Of a DNA stretch of 43,548 nt, positions 31,346 through 39,111 are shown piece after piece. Within the stretch, counting starts at the first letter, position 1. Each line of letters begins with the position of its first letter. The DNA comes from Aeromicrobium sp. CnD17-E. GTDB taxonomy: Bacteria; Actinomycetota; Actinomycetes; Propionibacteriales; Nocardioidaceae. Below the pieces are notes generated by a model. The model was not told where the DNA came from and searched no databases. It saw only the letters and a list, made by a program, of their open reading frames with translations. Made by a program: the position numbers and the translations under genes. The DNA lies in the NCBI RefSeq assembly GCF_024124745.1, contig NZ_JAMXRU010000015.1, positions 1-43,548 of the forward strand, given 5' to 3'.

Positions 31346-32707
31346 ATGGCTGACGTCCTGAAGGGGTGGACCGAGCACCAGCGCGCCGTCGACCGTCTGC
31401 TCGCCTCCTACGCGGCGATCCCGCCTGGATCGCCGGTACGACTGGCGAAGCGGACGAGCAACCTGTTCCGGCCGCGTGCCACGACCGACGCGCCGGGGCT
31501 CGACGTCAGCGGGCTCGACGGCGTCGTCGCCCTCGACGTCGACGCGCGCACGGCGGACGTGCAGGGCATGTGCACCTACGAGGACCTCGTCGACGCGACC
31601 CTGCCGCACGGACTCATCCCGTACGTCGTGCCGCAGCTGCGCACGATCACGCTCGGCGGCGCCGTCACCGGTCTCGGCATCGAGTCGACGTCGTTCCGCA
31701 ACGGGCTCCCGCACGAGTCGGTGCTGGAGATGGACGTGCTCACCGGGTCCGGCGAGGTGGTCACCTGCCGGCCCGGCGACGACCTCTTCGACGCCTTCCC
31801 GAACTCCTACGGCAGCCTCGGCTACGCCACCCGCCTGCGCATCCGGCTCGAGGCCGTCCCGCCGTACGTCGCGCTGCGCCACGTCCGCTTCGACGACGCC
31901 AAGCAGGCGGCGCAGGCCCTGGCCGACGTCACCGAGACGCAGCAGTGGCACGGCGAGCCGGTGCACGGCCTCGACGCCACCGCGTTCACGCCCACCGAGG
32001 TCTACGTGACGCTCGCGCGGTTCACCGACGAGCCGGGCCCGACGTCGGACTACGCGGGCCAGGACGTCTACTACCGTTCGCTGCAGCGTCGCGAGACCGA
32101 CCGGCTGACCATGTACGACTACCTCTGGCGCTGGGACACCGACTGGTTCTGGTGCTCGGCCGCGTTCGGTGCCCAGCAGCCCCTCGTGCGTCGGCTCTGG
32201 CCGCGACGCTGGCGTCGCTCCGACGTCTACCACCGCCTGGTCTCCCTCGACACCCGCGTCGGGCTGAGCAGGCTGCTCGACCGAGTTACGAAGGTCCCCG
32301 GTCGCGAGCGCGTCATCCAGGACGTCGAGGTCCCCGTCGACGCCGTGCCGGCCTTCCTGGAGTGGTTCGACGCCGAGGTGGGCATGCGGCCGGTGTGGCT
32401 GTGCCCGCTGCGCACCACCCGGGCCTGGGCCGGCTACCCGCTCGCGCCCGGCGAGACCTACGTCAACCTCGGCTTCTGGGGCACGGTCGTCGTGCCGGCC
32501 GGGACGCCCGAGGGTGCCGTGAACCGACGCATCGAGGAGCACGTGCACACCCTCGGCGGCCACAAGTCCCTCTACTCCGAGGCCTTCTACGACGAGGACA
32601 CCTTCGCCCAGCTCTACGGCACCGCCGCGCTCGACGCGGTCCGCGCCGTCCACGACCCCGAGGGGCGCCTCAGCTCCCTGTACGAGAAAGCGGTGAGGAA
32701 CTCATGA
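31346..32707 (+). CDS. tmsA: FAD-dependent reductase for 10-methyl fatty-acid synthesis
   Basis: A 453-residue FAD_binding_4 (PCMH-type) oxidoreductase. FAD contacts fit VVPQLRTITLGGAVTGLGIES and GSLGYATRLRIRLEAV. The C-terminal half is of the plant Delta24-reductase/DIMINUTO-like type. Its neighbour is a cyclopropane-synthase-like methyltransferase, overlapping as ATGA. This gene pair is the known tmsA-tmsB (bfaA-bfaB) arrangement: TmsB adds a methylene to the double bond of oleoyl lipid, and TmsA reduces it with NADPH to the 10-methylstearoyl (tuberculostearic) chain. Assignment rests on the pairing and family features. The protein acts at the cytoplasmic membrane on phospholipid acyl chains. 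Confidence 0.86.
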   Translation: MADVLKGWTEHQRAVDRLLASYAAIPPGSPVRLAKRTSNLFRPRATTDAPGLDVSGLDGVVALDVDARTADVQGMCTYEDLVDATLPHGLIPYVVPQLRTITLGGAVTGLGIESTSFRNGLPHESVLEMDVLTGSGEVVTCRPGDDLFDAFPNSYGSLGYATRLRIRLEAVPPYVALRHVRFDDAKQAAQALADVTETQQWHGEPVHGLDATAFTPTEVYVTLARFTDEPGPTSDYAGQDVYYRSLQRRETDRLTMYDYLWRWDTDWFWCSAAFGAQQPLVRRLWPRRWRRSDVYHRLVSLDTRVGLSRLLDRVTKVPGRERVIQDVEVPVDAVPAFLEWFDAEVGMRPVWLCPLRTTRAWAGYPLAPGETYVNLGFWGTVVVPAGTPEGAVNRRIEEHVHTLGGHKSLYSEAFYDEDTFAQLYGTAALDAVRAVHDPEGRLSSLYEKAVRNS

Positions 32708-33999
32708 GCAGCATCCGCGAGAGCGAGACGTTGACGATCGCCGAGGCCGTGTCGCGCCTGATGCGCGACGGCATGCCGTTCCGGCTCGAGGCGTACGACG
32801 GCAGCAGCGCCGGACCGGTGGACGCGCCCTTCACGGCGCGACTGGTCAACGAGCGCGGCCTGGCCTACCTCATGACCGCTCCCGGCGACCTCGGCTTCGC
32901 CCGGGCGTTCGTCTCCGGCGACCTCGAGCTCGACGGCGTCTCGCTGGCCGACCCCTACGAGATGATGGCGCTCGTGCAGAGCCGGCTGCGCCTGCGCGTG
33001 CCCGGCCCGGCCGAGCTGCTGCAGATCGTGCGCAGCCTCGGCCTCTCGAACCTGAAGCCGCCGCCCCCGCCGCCGGAGGAGCACCAGCCCCGCTGGCGTC
33101 GCATGGTCGAGGGCCTGCGTCACAGCAAGGCCCGTGACGCCGAGGCGATCCACCACCACTACGACGTCTCCAACCGCTTCTACGAGGTCGTCCTCGGTCC
33201 GTCGATGGCCTACACCTGCGCCGTCTTCCCCGACCAGGACGCCACCCTCGAGCAGGCGCAGTTCGAGAAGTTCGACCTCGTGTGCCGCAAGCTCGGGCTC
33301 AAGCCCGGCGACCGGCTGCTCGACGTCGGCTGCGGCTGGGGCGGCATGGTCCGCCACGCCGCCCAGCACTACGGCGTGCAGGCGCTCGGTGTGACGCTGA
33401 GCCGTCAGCAGGCGGAGTGGGCGCAGCAGGCGATCAAGGACGAGGGCCTCGACCACCTCGCCGAGGTCCGCTTCGGCGACTACCGCGACGTCGAGGAGGA
33501 AGGCTTCGACGCCGTGTCCTCGATCGGCCTGCTCGAGCACATCGGGGTCCGCAACTACCCCGACTACTTCACGTTCCTGCAGGGCAAGCTGCGCGTCGGC
33601 GGTCGGATGCTCAACCACTGCATCACGCGTCGCGACGGGTCGCTGTCGACCAAGGCAGGGGCCTTCATCGACCGCTACGTCTTCCCCGACGGCGAGCTGG
33701 CACCCGTCGGCACCATCGTGACCGCCATGCACGACCACGGGCTCGAGGTCCGCCACGTGGAGGACCTGCGCGAGCACTACGCGCTCACGCTGCGCGACTG
33801 GTGCCGCAACCTCGAGCAGGGCTGGGACGACGCGCTCGGCGAGGTCAGCCTCGGCGTCGCCAAGGTCTGGGGCCTGTACATGGCCGGCTCGCGGCTCGCG
33901 TTCGAGCGCAACGAGATCGGCCTGCACCAGGTGCTCGGCGTCAAGGTCGGCGACGACGGCGACGCGCAGATGCCGCTGCGCCCGACCTGGGGCAGCTGA
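32704..33999 (+). CDS. tmsB: SAM-dependent fatty-acid methyltransferase (cyclopropane-synthase family)
   Basis: A 431-residue enzyme of the cyclopropane-fatty-acyl-phospholipid synthase family. Residues 1-110 form the N-terminal lipid-binding domain, followed by a proline-rich linker near 119-125. HHHYDVSNRFYEVVLG (150-165) precedes the SAM motif DVGCGWGG (207-214), with SSIGLLEHIG further on as the conserved Glu region. With the upstream flavoprotein it fits TmsB, which makes 10-methylene-octadecanoyl chains from oleoyl chains. It starts at ATG 32704, overlapping tmsA, and ends 3 bp from the convergent xthA. A plain cyclopropane synthase is the alternative, but the tmsA partner argues against it. 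Confidence 0.87.
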   Translation: MSSIRESETLTIAEAVSRLMRDGMPFRLEAYDGSSAGPVDAPFTARLVNERGLAYLMTAPGDLGFARAFVSGDLELDGVSLADPYEMMALVQSRLRLRVPGPAELLQIVRSLGLSNLKPPPPPPEEHQPRWRRMVEGLRHSKARDAEAIHHHYDVSNRFYEVVLGPSMAYTCAVFPDQDATLEQAQFEKFDLVCRKLGLKPGDRLLDVGCGWGGMVRHAAQHYGVQALGVTLSRQQAEWAQQAIKDEGLDHLAEVRFGDYRDVEEEGFDAVSSIGLLEHIGVRNYPDYFTFLQGKLRVGGRMLNHCITRRDGSLSTKAGAFIDRYVFPDGELAPVGTIVTAMHDHGLEVRHVEDLREHYALTLRDWCRNLEQGWDDALGEVSLGVAKVWGLYMAGSRLAFERNEIGLHQVLGVKVGDDGDAQMPLRPTWGS

Positions 34000-34002
34000 G
34001 CC

Positions 34003-34791
34003 TCAGGCGAGGTCGACCACGACGGGGGCGTGGTCGCTCGCGCCCTTGCCCTTGCGCTCCTCGCGGTCGATGAACGCCCCGTCGACGCGTGCCGCGAGGG
34101 CGGGGGAGGCGAGCACGAAGTCGATGCGCAGACCGCGCTTCTTCGGGAACGCGAGCTGCTGGTAGTCCCAGTAGGTGTACGTGCCGGGCCCGGGGGCGTA
34201 GGGGCGGACGACGTCGCTGAAGCCGGTGTCGACCATGGCGCGGAACGCGGCACGCTCGGGCTCGGACACGTGGGTCTTGCCCTCGAAGACCGCCATGTCC
34301 CACACGTCGTCGTCCTGCGGGGCGATGTTCCAGTCGCCGGTGAGCGCGATCTGCGCGTCGGGGTCGGCCGCGAGCCACCCCTCGGCGTCGGCACGGAGTC
34401 GGGCCAGCCACTCGAGCTTGTAGGCGTAGTGCTCGTGCTCGAGGTCGCGACCGTTCGGCACGTACAGGCTCCACACGCGCACGCCGCCGCACGTCGCGCC
34501 GACCGCGCGGGGCTCCAGCACGGGCGGGTCGCCGAACGTCGGCTGGTCGGCGAACGACGTCGTGACGTCGTCGAGCCCGACCCGCGACAGCAGGGCCACC
34601 CCGTTCCACTGGTTGAGACCGACGTGGACGTACTCGTAGCCCATCGACGAGAGCTCGAGCGCCGGGAACTGGTCCTCGCGGCACTTCGTCTCCTGGATCG
34701 CCAGCACGTCGACGTCGTGCCGCTCCAGGAAGGCCGTCACCCGGTCGACGCGGCTACGGATCGAGTTCACGTTCCAGGTCGCGATACGCAC
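34003..34791 (-). CDS. xthA: Exonuclease III (AP endonuclease)
   Basis: A 262-residue EEP-fold nuclease. ATWNVNSIRSR carries the metal-contacting Asn, QETKCRED the Glu ligand, LTGDWNIAP the Asp/Asn pair, and GASDHAPVVVDL the catalytic Asp-His near the C-terminus. The length is that of bacterial Xth. It repairs abasic sites and 3'-blocked ends. The start is GTG 34791, and TAGGTT lies 6 nt before it, predicting a leaderless message. It is divergent from the DUF559 gene. Confidence 0.93.
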   Translation of the reverse strand: MRIATWNVNSIRSRVDRVTAFLERHDVDVLAIQETKCREDQFPALELSSMGYEYVHVGLNQWNGVALLSRVGLDDVTTSFADQPTFGDPPVLEPRAVGATCGGVRVWSLYVPNGRDLEHEHYAYKLEWLARLRADAEGWLAADPDAQIALTGDWNIAPQDDDVWDMAVFEGKTHVSEPERAAFRAMVDTGFSDVVRPYAPGPGTYTYWDYQQLAFPKKRGLRIDFVLASPALAARVDGAFIDREERKGKGASDHAPVVVDLA

Positions 34792-34797
34792 CCCCCG

Positions 34798-34803
34798 AAC
34801 CTA
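34798..34803 (-). promoter_or_regulatory. -10 element of xthA
   Basis: On the minus strand TAGGTT is followed by CGGGGG and then the GTG start, the same 6-nt spacing as for tmsA. No obvious -35 is seen. A palindrome element begins 21 bp further upstream. Confidence 0.45.
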
Positions 34804-34824
34804 CCAACAGCCTCGCGACTCCCC

Positions 34825-34885
34825 ACGATTCGGAACGTCATCGCCCTTCTTGGGCGCAGAGATGGGCGATGAGGTTCCGAATCGT
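34825..34885. repeat. Long palindrome, left copy flanking the DUF559 gene
   Basis: Arms of 22 bp (34825-34846 and 34864-34885) pair with one mismatch around a 17-base loop. The arm contains GATTCGGAACGTCATCGCCC. The same sequence and geometry recur at 35887-35943. The copy lies in the divergent region between xthA and the DUF559 gene, where a terminator is not expected. Confidence 0.85.
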
Positions 34886-34903
34886 CGGGGGAGGGAGGAG
34901 TCT

Positions 34904-35875
34904 GTGGGCAGCGGGATGAGCGGGCGAGGCGTCCAGGCCAGGCTTCCAGGCATGGAGGACGTGCCTGATGAGTTGCGGGACCGACCGTTCACGTCCGCCG
35001 AGGCGGCACGGTCGGGCGTGACGTGGAAGGCGCTGCAGGGTCGGCGCTACCGGCGCCTCTTCCCCGACGTGTACGTCTGGTCCGGGCTCGACGTCGGGCT
35101 CCAGGTGCTGGCCCGCGGCGCGCTGCTGAAGCTGCCCGACGACACCGTGGTCAGCGGTGTCACGGCCGCGCGTGCGTGGGGGTTCGACCCGTCCGGGCAC
35201 CGGGGCCTGCACTTCGCGACGCAGTCGGACGCGCGGACGCGGCTGCCTGTGCACCTGCACCGGCACCGTCACCCGATCGACCACGTCCGACGCGACGGCT
35301 TCCGGGTCACGACCGCGGCACGGACGGTGGTCGACTGCGCGCGCGAGCTCGGCCTCGTGCAGCTCGTGCAGCTGATGGATCACCTGGTGAACATCGGGGC
35401 GCTGACGCGGGACCAGCTCTTCGGCTACTGCTGGGGTCGTCACCTGCACGGGGTCCGCCGCGCACGCCGCGCCCTCGTCCTGGTCGCCGACGGTGCGGAG
35501 TCGCCGCGGGAGACGACGCTGAGGCTGATGGTGGTGCTGGCCCGACTCCCTCGCCCTCGACTGAACGTCGACGTGCGCGACGAGCGAGGTCGGTTCGTGG
35601 CCCGGGTCGACATGCTGCTCGAGGAGTACCGCGTGGTCGTGGAGTACGACGGCCGTCATCACGAGACGGACCCGCGCCAGTGGCATCGCGACCGGTTGCG
35701 TCGCGAAGCACTGGAGGCGCTGGGCTACCGCGTGGTGATCGTGTCAGCCGAGGACCTGCGCGACCCTGCGCAGGTCGTGCGCCGGATCCATCAGGCTCTC
35801 GTCTCGCGTGGCTACCGCGGTCCCGACCCGGTCATGAGCGCGATGTGGCACCGCTGGTTCCCGGCATCGCGATGA
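34904..35875 (+). CDS. DUF559/Vsr-like nuclease-fold protein with AbiEi-type N-terminal domain
   Basis: A 323-residue protein. Residues about 20-60 (RPFTSAEAARSGVTWKALQG then RRYRRLFPDVYVW) resemble the winged-helix domain of AbiEi-type proteins. The C-terminal part has a PD-(D/E)xK-like core, VDMLLEEYRVVVEYDGRHHE, with Asp, Glu and Asp in the expected order, and a final GYRVVIVSAEDL strand as in DUF559/Vsr-like endonucleases. GTG 34904 follows GGAGGAG at 5 nt. An upstream TTG frame runs through the left palindrome and is rejected. Such genes are often annotated as type IV toxin-antitoxin members but occur alone here. The gene is enclosed by two copies of the same long palindrome, 19 bp before the start and 12 bp after the stop. 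Confidence 0.8.
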   Translation: MGSGMSGRGVQARLPGMEDVPDELRDRPFTSAEAARSGVTWKALQGRRYRRLFPDVYVWSGLDVGLQVLARGALLKLPDDTVVSGVTAARAWGFDPSGHRGLHFATQSDARTRLPVHLHRHRHPIDHVRRDGFRVTTAARTVVDCARELGLVQLVQLMDHLVNIGALTRDQLFGYCWGRHLHGVRRARRALVLVADGAESPRETTLRLMVVLARLPRPRLNVDVRDERGRFVARVDMLLEEYRVVVEYDGRHHETDPRQWHRDRLRREALEALGYRVVIVSAEDLRDPAQVVRRIHQALVSRGYRGPDPVMSAMWHRWFPASR

Positions 35876-35886
35876 CTTTCGCCCAA

Positions 35887-35943
35887 GATTCGGAACGTCA
35901 TCGCCCCTCTCTGGCGCGCAGAAGGGCGATGACGTTCCGAATC
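35887..35943. repeat. Long palindrome, right copy flanking the DUF559 gene
   Basis: Perfect 20-bp arms (35887-35906 and 35924-35943) enclose a 17-base loop. The arms are identical to 20 of the 22 arm bases of the left copy on its left side. It lies between the convergent DUF559 and mrpG genes, where it could also stop transcription from both sides. Confidence 0.87.
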
Positions 35944-35950
35944 GGGGGGA

Positions 35951-36286
35951 CTACGCGTCGTCGAGGTCGTTGCGCTCGAGGCGGGAGGTGTTGGCGATGC
36001 CGGTGCGGAAGGCGGCGCGCGCGACCATGTGGGCCGACACCGGGGCCGTGACGAGCTGGAACAGGGCGACGAGGGCGATGATCGTCAGGGCGCCGGGGTC
36101 GCGGACGCGCAGCGCCAGGCCCGCGAGCACCAGCAGGAGTCCGAGGGTCTGCGGCTTCGTGGCCGCGTGCATGCGGGTCAGCACGTCCGGGAACCGCACC
36201 AGGCCGATCGCGGCCACCAGCGCCAGCGCGCTGCCCACCAGCAGCAGCGCCCCCGACGCGACGTCGACGAGCAGGTCGGTCGTCAT
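35951..36286 (-). CDS. mrpG: Mrp Na+/H+ antiporter subunit G
   Basis: A 111-residue membrane protein with three helices. GLVRFPDVLTRMHAATKPQTLG is the diagnostic MrpG/MnhG segment. It overlaps the mrpF stop as ATGA and is the last gene of the operon. It ends 7 bp before the right palindrome copy. The subunit is needed for assembly of the hetero-oligomeric antiporter. Confidence 0.92.
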   Translation of the reverse strand: MTTDLLVDVASGALLLVGSALALVAAIGLVRFPDVLTRMHAATKPQTLGLLLVLAGLALRVRDPGALTIIALVALFQLVTAPVSAHMVARAAFRTGIANTSRLERNDLDDA

Positions 36287-36561
36287 GCGTCCTCCCGGGG
36301 AGCGTCGATGTCGCGGGCGGCGAACCGGGCGATGCTCACCGAGCCCAGGAACCCGACCAGGGCCAGCGCGAGCAGCACGGGCGCCGTGTCGACGTGGCCG
36401 GCGATCGCCGCCTCGACGCCGACGGCGGACAGGCAGGCGGCGACGAAGACGTCGGCCGCGACCGTGCGGTCGAGCATCGTCGGCCCGCGGACGATCCGGA
36501 CCAGGCAGAGGACGCCCGTGACGGCGAGCATCGACGCGCACGCGACGGCGACGGGGATCAT
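36283..36561 (-). CDS. mrpF: Mrp Na+/H+ antiporter subunit F
   Basis: A 92-residue protein with three hydrophobic helices. RIVRGPTMLDRTVAADVF is the family signature. It is coupled by ATGA overlaps to mrpE upstream and mrpG downstream. Its size is normal for MrpF. Confidence 0.92.
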   Translation of the reverse strand: MIPVAVACASMLAVTGVLCLVRIVRGPTMLDRTVAADVFVAACLSAVGVEAAIAGHVDTAPVLLALALVGFLGSVSIARFAARDIDAPREDA

Positions 36562-37091
36562 CGGGACACCTCCTGCGCGAGGCGGCGGTAGGCGTCGCGC
36601 TCGTCCTTCGGCGCCATCGCCTCGACGACGCGTCGCTCCTGCTCGTGGACGCTCGCGACCGCCCGGTCGAGGTGCTCGGGGGAGCGGGCGTCGAGCACGT
36701 GCAGGTACAGCGCGGGCTGCTCGGGGTCGAGCTCGACCAGCAGCGACCCGGGCACCAGCGACACCAGCTCGGCCGTGACCGTCACCAGCAGCTCGTTGCG
36801 CGTCTCCAGGGGCACCCGCACGACCGCGCTGGGCGGCGGCGCGGCCGGGCGCACGGCCAGCCACGACACCTGCACCGACGCGCGCACGAGGTCGACGACG
36901 AAGCGCAGCAGCATCGTCAGGGTCGGCCAGGGCCGCAGCGTCCAGCGCCACGGAGCCTGCGGGAACGGGAACAGCATCAGCACGAGCACCGACGTGAGCA
37001 CGCCGCCCACGACCAGCGTCGGCGTGATCGCGCCCCACAGCAGCAGCCAGATCGCGGTCAGGCCGACGACGATCCGCCAGCGCGGCATCAT
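36558..37091 (-). CDS. mrpE: Mrp Na+/H+ antiporter subunit E
   Basis: A 177-residue subunit. Two hydrophobic helices at the N-terminus are followed by VRASVQVSWLAVRP and TVTAELVSLVPGSLLVELDP, which match MrpE/MnhE. It ends in a charged cytoplasmic tail. The start is the first of two Met codons (37091), overlapping the mrpD stop; 37088 is an alternative. Confidence 0.91.
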   Translation of the reverse strand: MMPRWRIVVGLTAIWLLLWGAITPTLVVGGVLTSVLVLMLFPFPQAPWRWTLRPWPTLTMLLRFVVDLVRASVQVSWLAVRPAAPPPSAVVRVPLETRNELLVTVTAELVSLVPGSLLVELDPEQPALYLHVLDARSPEHLDRAVASVHEQERRVVEAMAPKDERDAYRRLAQEVSR

Positions 37092-38695
37092 CGGTCGCCG
37101 CCCAGGACGGCCTGCACGTACGGCGTGCGCTGCAGTAGCTCGTCGGCCGCGGCGTCGGTGACCCGGAACAGCGGACCGGCGAACACCGTGAGCGCGACGG
37201 AGGCGACCACGAGGCCCAGGGTCGGCAGGCCCATGCCGAGCGGCAGCCTCTGCTCCTCGGCGACGCGCGCCCACGACGACGTCTGCTGCGTGCGGGTGGA
37301 CACGTCGCCACCGCCGTGCAGGGCGCCGTGCGACCAGACGTCGGAGCCGTCGTCGACCACCGACTGCGCGAGGTCGTCGTCGACCGGCTGCCAGAAGGCC
37401 CGGTTCCAGACCTTGGCGACCGCGTACAGCGTCAGGAGGCTCACCGCGACGCTGGCCACGACGGCCGTCACGGCCAGCCAGTCGCCCGCCTCGATGCCCG
37501 CCCGCCCGAGCGCGACCTTGCCGAGGAAGCCGGAGAACGGCGGGATGCCGGCCAGGTTCATGGCGGGCACGAAGACGGCGACGGCGAGGATCGGCGCCGA
37601 CCGGGCGAGACCACCGAGCCGGTCGAGGTTCGTCGTGCCCGTGCGGTACTCCACGAGCCCGGCCAGCAGGAACAGCGCCGTCTGCACGGTGATGTGGTGC
37701 GCGATGTAGTAGACCGCGCCCGACAGCGCGAGCTCCGAGCCGAGGGCCACTCCGAGCAGCATGTAGCCGATGTGGCTCACCAGGGTGAAGGACAGGATGC
37801 GCTTGATGTCGGTCTGCGCGACCGCGCCGAGGATGCCGACGACCATCGTCAGGATCGCCATGGTCAGCAGCAACGGTCGCAAGGAGTCGTCGGGGAACAG
37901 CAGCGTCTGGGTCCGGACGATCGCGTACACGCCGACCTTGGTCAGCAGGCCCGCGAAGACGGCGGTGACCGGTGCCGGCGCGGTCGGGTAGGAGTCGGGC
38001 AGCCAGGCCGACAGCGGGAACACGGCCGCCTTGATGCAGAACACGGTGAGCAGCAGCAGCTGCAGCAGGTGCGCGACCGCGGGGTCGAGGTCGCCGAGCC
38101 GCTGCGACAGCTGGGCGAAGTTCACGGTGCCGACCGCGGCGTAGATGCAGGCGATCGCGATGAGGAAGATGATCGACGACAGCAGGCTGACCACGATGTA
38201 GACCGTGCCGGCGCGGATCCGTGCCTCCGTGCCGCCGAGCGTGATGAGCACGTAGCTGGCCGCGAGCAGCACCTCGAACCCGACGAACAGGTTGAACAGG
38301 TCGGCCGACAGGAACGCGTTCGACACCCCGGCGCTCAGCACGAGGTACGTGGGGTGGAACACCGACAGCGGCGTGTCGCGGCCGTACTCGACGATGCCCT
38401 GCCCGAAGGAGTAGAGCAGCACGGCGAGGGTCACCACGGACGAGACGAGCAGCATCAGCGCCGACAGCCGGTCGGCGACGAGGGTGATGCCGATCTCGGG
38501 TCCCCAGCCGGCGACGGTCAGCGCCTGCGGACCCTGCGTGTCGGCCCGGTACAGCAGCACCGACGCGGTGGCGACCACGGCCGTCAGGACGGCGACGCTG
38601 ACGCTGCGCTGGGCGCGCGCGGACCGACCGAGCACGAGGCACAGCCCCGCGCCGAGCAGCGGGAGGAGCACGGGCAGGACGACGAGCTGGGTCAT
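37088..38695 (-). CDS. mrpD: Mrp Na+/H+ antiporter subunit D
   Basis: A 535-residue NuoN/MnhD-like proton-translocating subunit with about 14 helices. Conserved charged residues appear in NLFVGFEVLLAASYVLI (Glu) and LTVFCIKAAVFPLSAWLPDS (Lys). TDIKRILSFTLVSHIGYMLLG is typical of the family. The C-terminal 90 residues contain a soluble insert with GHGALHGGGDV-like Gly/His content before the last helix. It starts at ATG 38695, overlapping mrpC. It forms one of the two ion paths together with MrpA. Confidence 0.93.
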   Translation of the reverse strand: MTQLVVLPVLLPLLGAGLCLVLGRSARAQRSVSVAVLTAVVATASVLLYRADTQGPQALTVAGWGPEIGITLVADRLSALMLLVSSVVTLAVLLYSFGQGIVEYGRDTPLSVFHPTYLVLSAGVSNAFLSADLFNLFVGFEVLLAASYVLITLGGTEARIRAGTVYIVVSLLSSIIFLIAIACIYAAVGTVNFAQLSQRLGDLDPAVAHLLQLLLLTVFCIKAAVFPLSAWLPDSYPTAPAPVTAVFAGLLTKVGVYAIVRTQTLLFPDDSLRPLLLTMAILTMVVGILGAVAQTDIKRILSFTLVSHIGYMLLGVALGSELALSGAVYYIAHHITVQTALFLLAGLVEYRTGTTNLDRLGGLARSAPILAVAVFVPAMNLAGIPPFSGFLGKVALGRAGIEAGDWLAVTAVVASVAVSLLTLYAVAKVWNRAFWQPVDDDLAQSVVDDGSDVWSHGALHGGGDVSTRTQQTSSWARVAEEQRLPLGMGLPTLGLVVASVALTVFAGPLFRVTDAAADELLQRTPYVQAVLGGDR

Positions 38696-39111
38696 GCGTC
38701 GGCACCTTCCTCGTCGGGGACGTCGGTCTCGGGCTCGTCGAAGGAGCTCGACGTCTCGTCGGCCTCCGCGCGCCGCCGGATCAGGTCGTCCTCGACGTCG
38801 TCCTTCACGTCGTCGTTGCCCGACAGCTGCCATGAGCGGTAGGCCAGCGCCAGCCCGAACGCGCTCACGCCGAGGGTGATGACGATCGCCGTGAGGGCCA
38901 TGGCCTGGGGGAGCGGGTCGGTGATGCCGCCGCGGCCGACGATGGGCGGTGCGCCGCTGGGGCCCGACGCCACGAGGAACAGCAGGTTGACCCCGTTGCC
39001 GACCATGACGAAGCCGACCAGGATCCGGCTGAGGCTGCGCTCGAGCATGAGCGTGGTGCCGCAGCCGACGAGGACGACGATGGCGAGCACGAGGGCGAGG
39101 TCGACGGTCAT
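38692..39111 (-). CDS. mrpC: Mrp Na+/H+ antiporter subunit C
   Basis: A 139-residue NuoK-like subunit with three helices. RSLSRILVGFVMVGNGVNLL and TDPLPQAMALTAIVITLGVS are the family signatures. The last 45 residues are acidic (DDVKDDVEDD, then DEPETDVPDEEGADA), an extension that many MrpC proteins lack. ATG 39111 overlaps the mrpA stop as ATGA. Confidence 0.92.
   Translation of the reverse strand: MTVDLALVLAIVVLVGCGTTLMLERSLSRILVGFVMVGNGVNLLFLVASGPSGAPPIVGRGGITDPLPQAMALTAIVITLGVSAFGLALAYRSWQLSGNDDVKDDVEDDLIRRRAEADETSSSFDEPETDVPDEEGADA

Noticed and set aside
34850-34903. Longer N-terminus for the DUF559 protein from TTG 34850
   Set aside because: It would place the start codon within the left palindrome. 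GTG 34904 has a well-spaced GGAGGAG.
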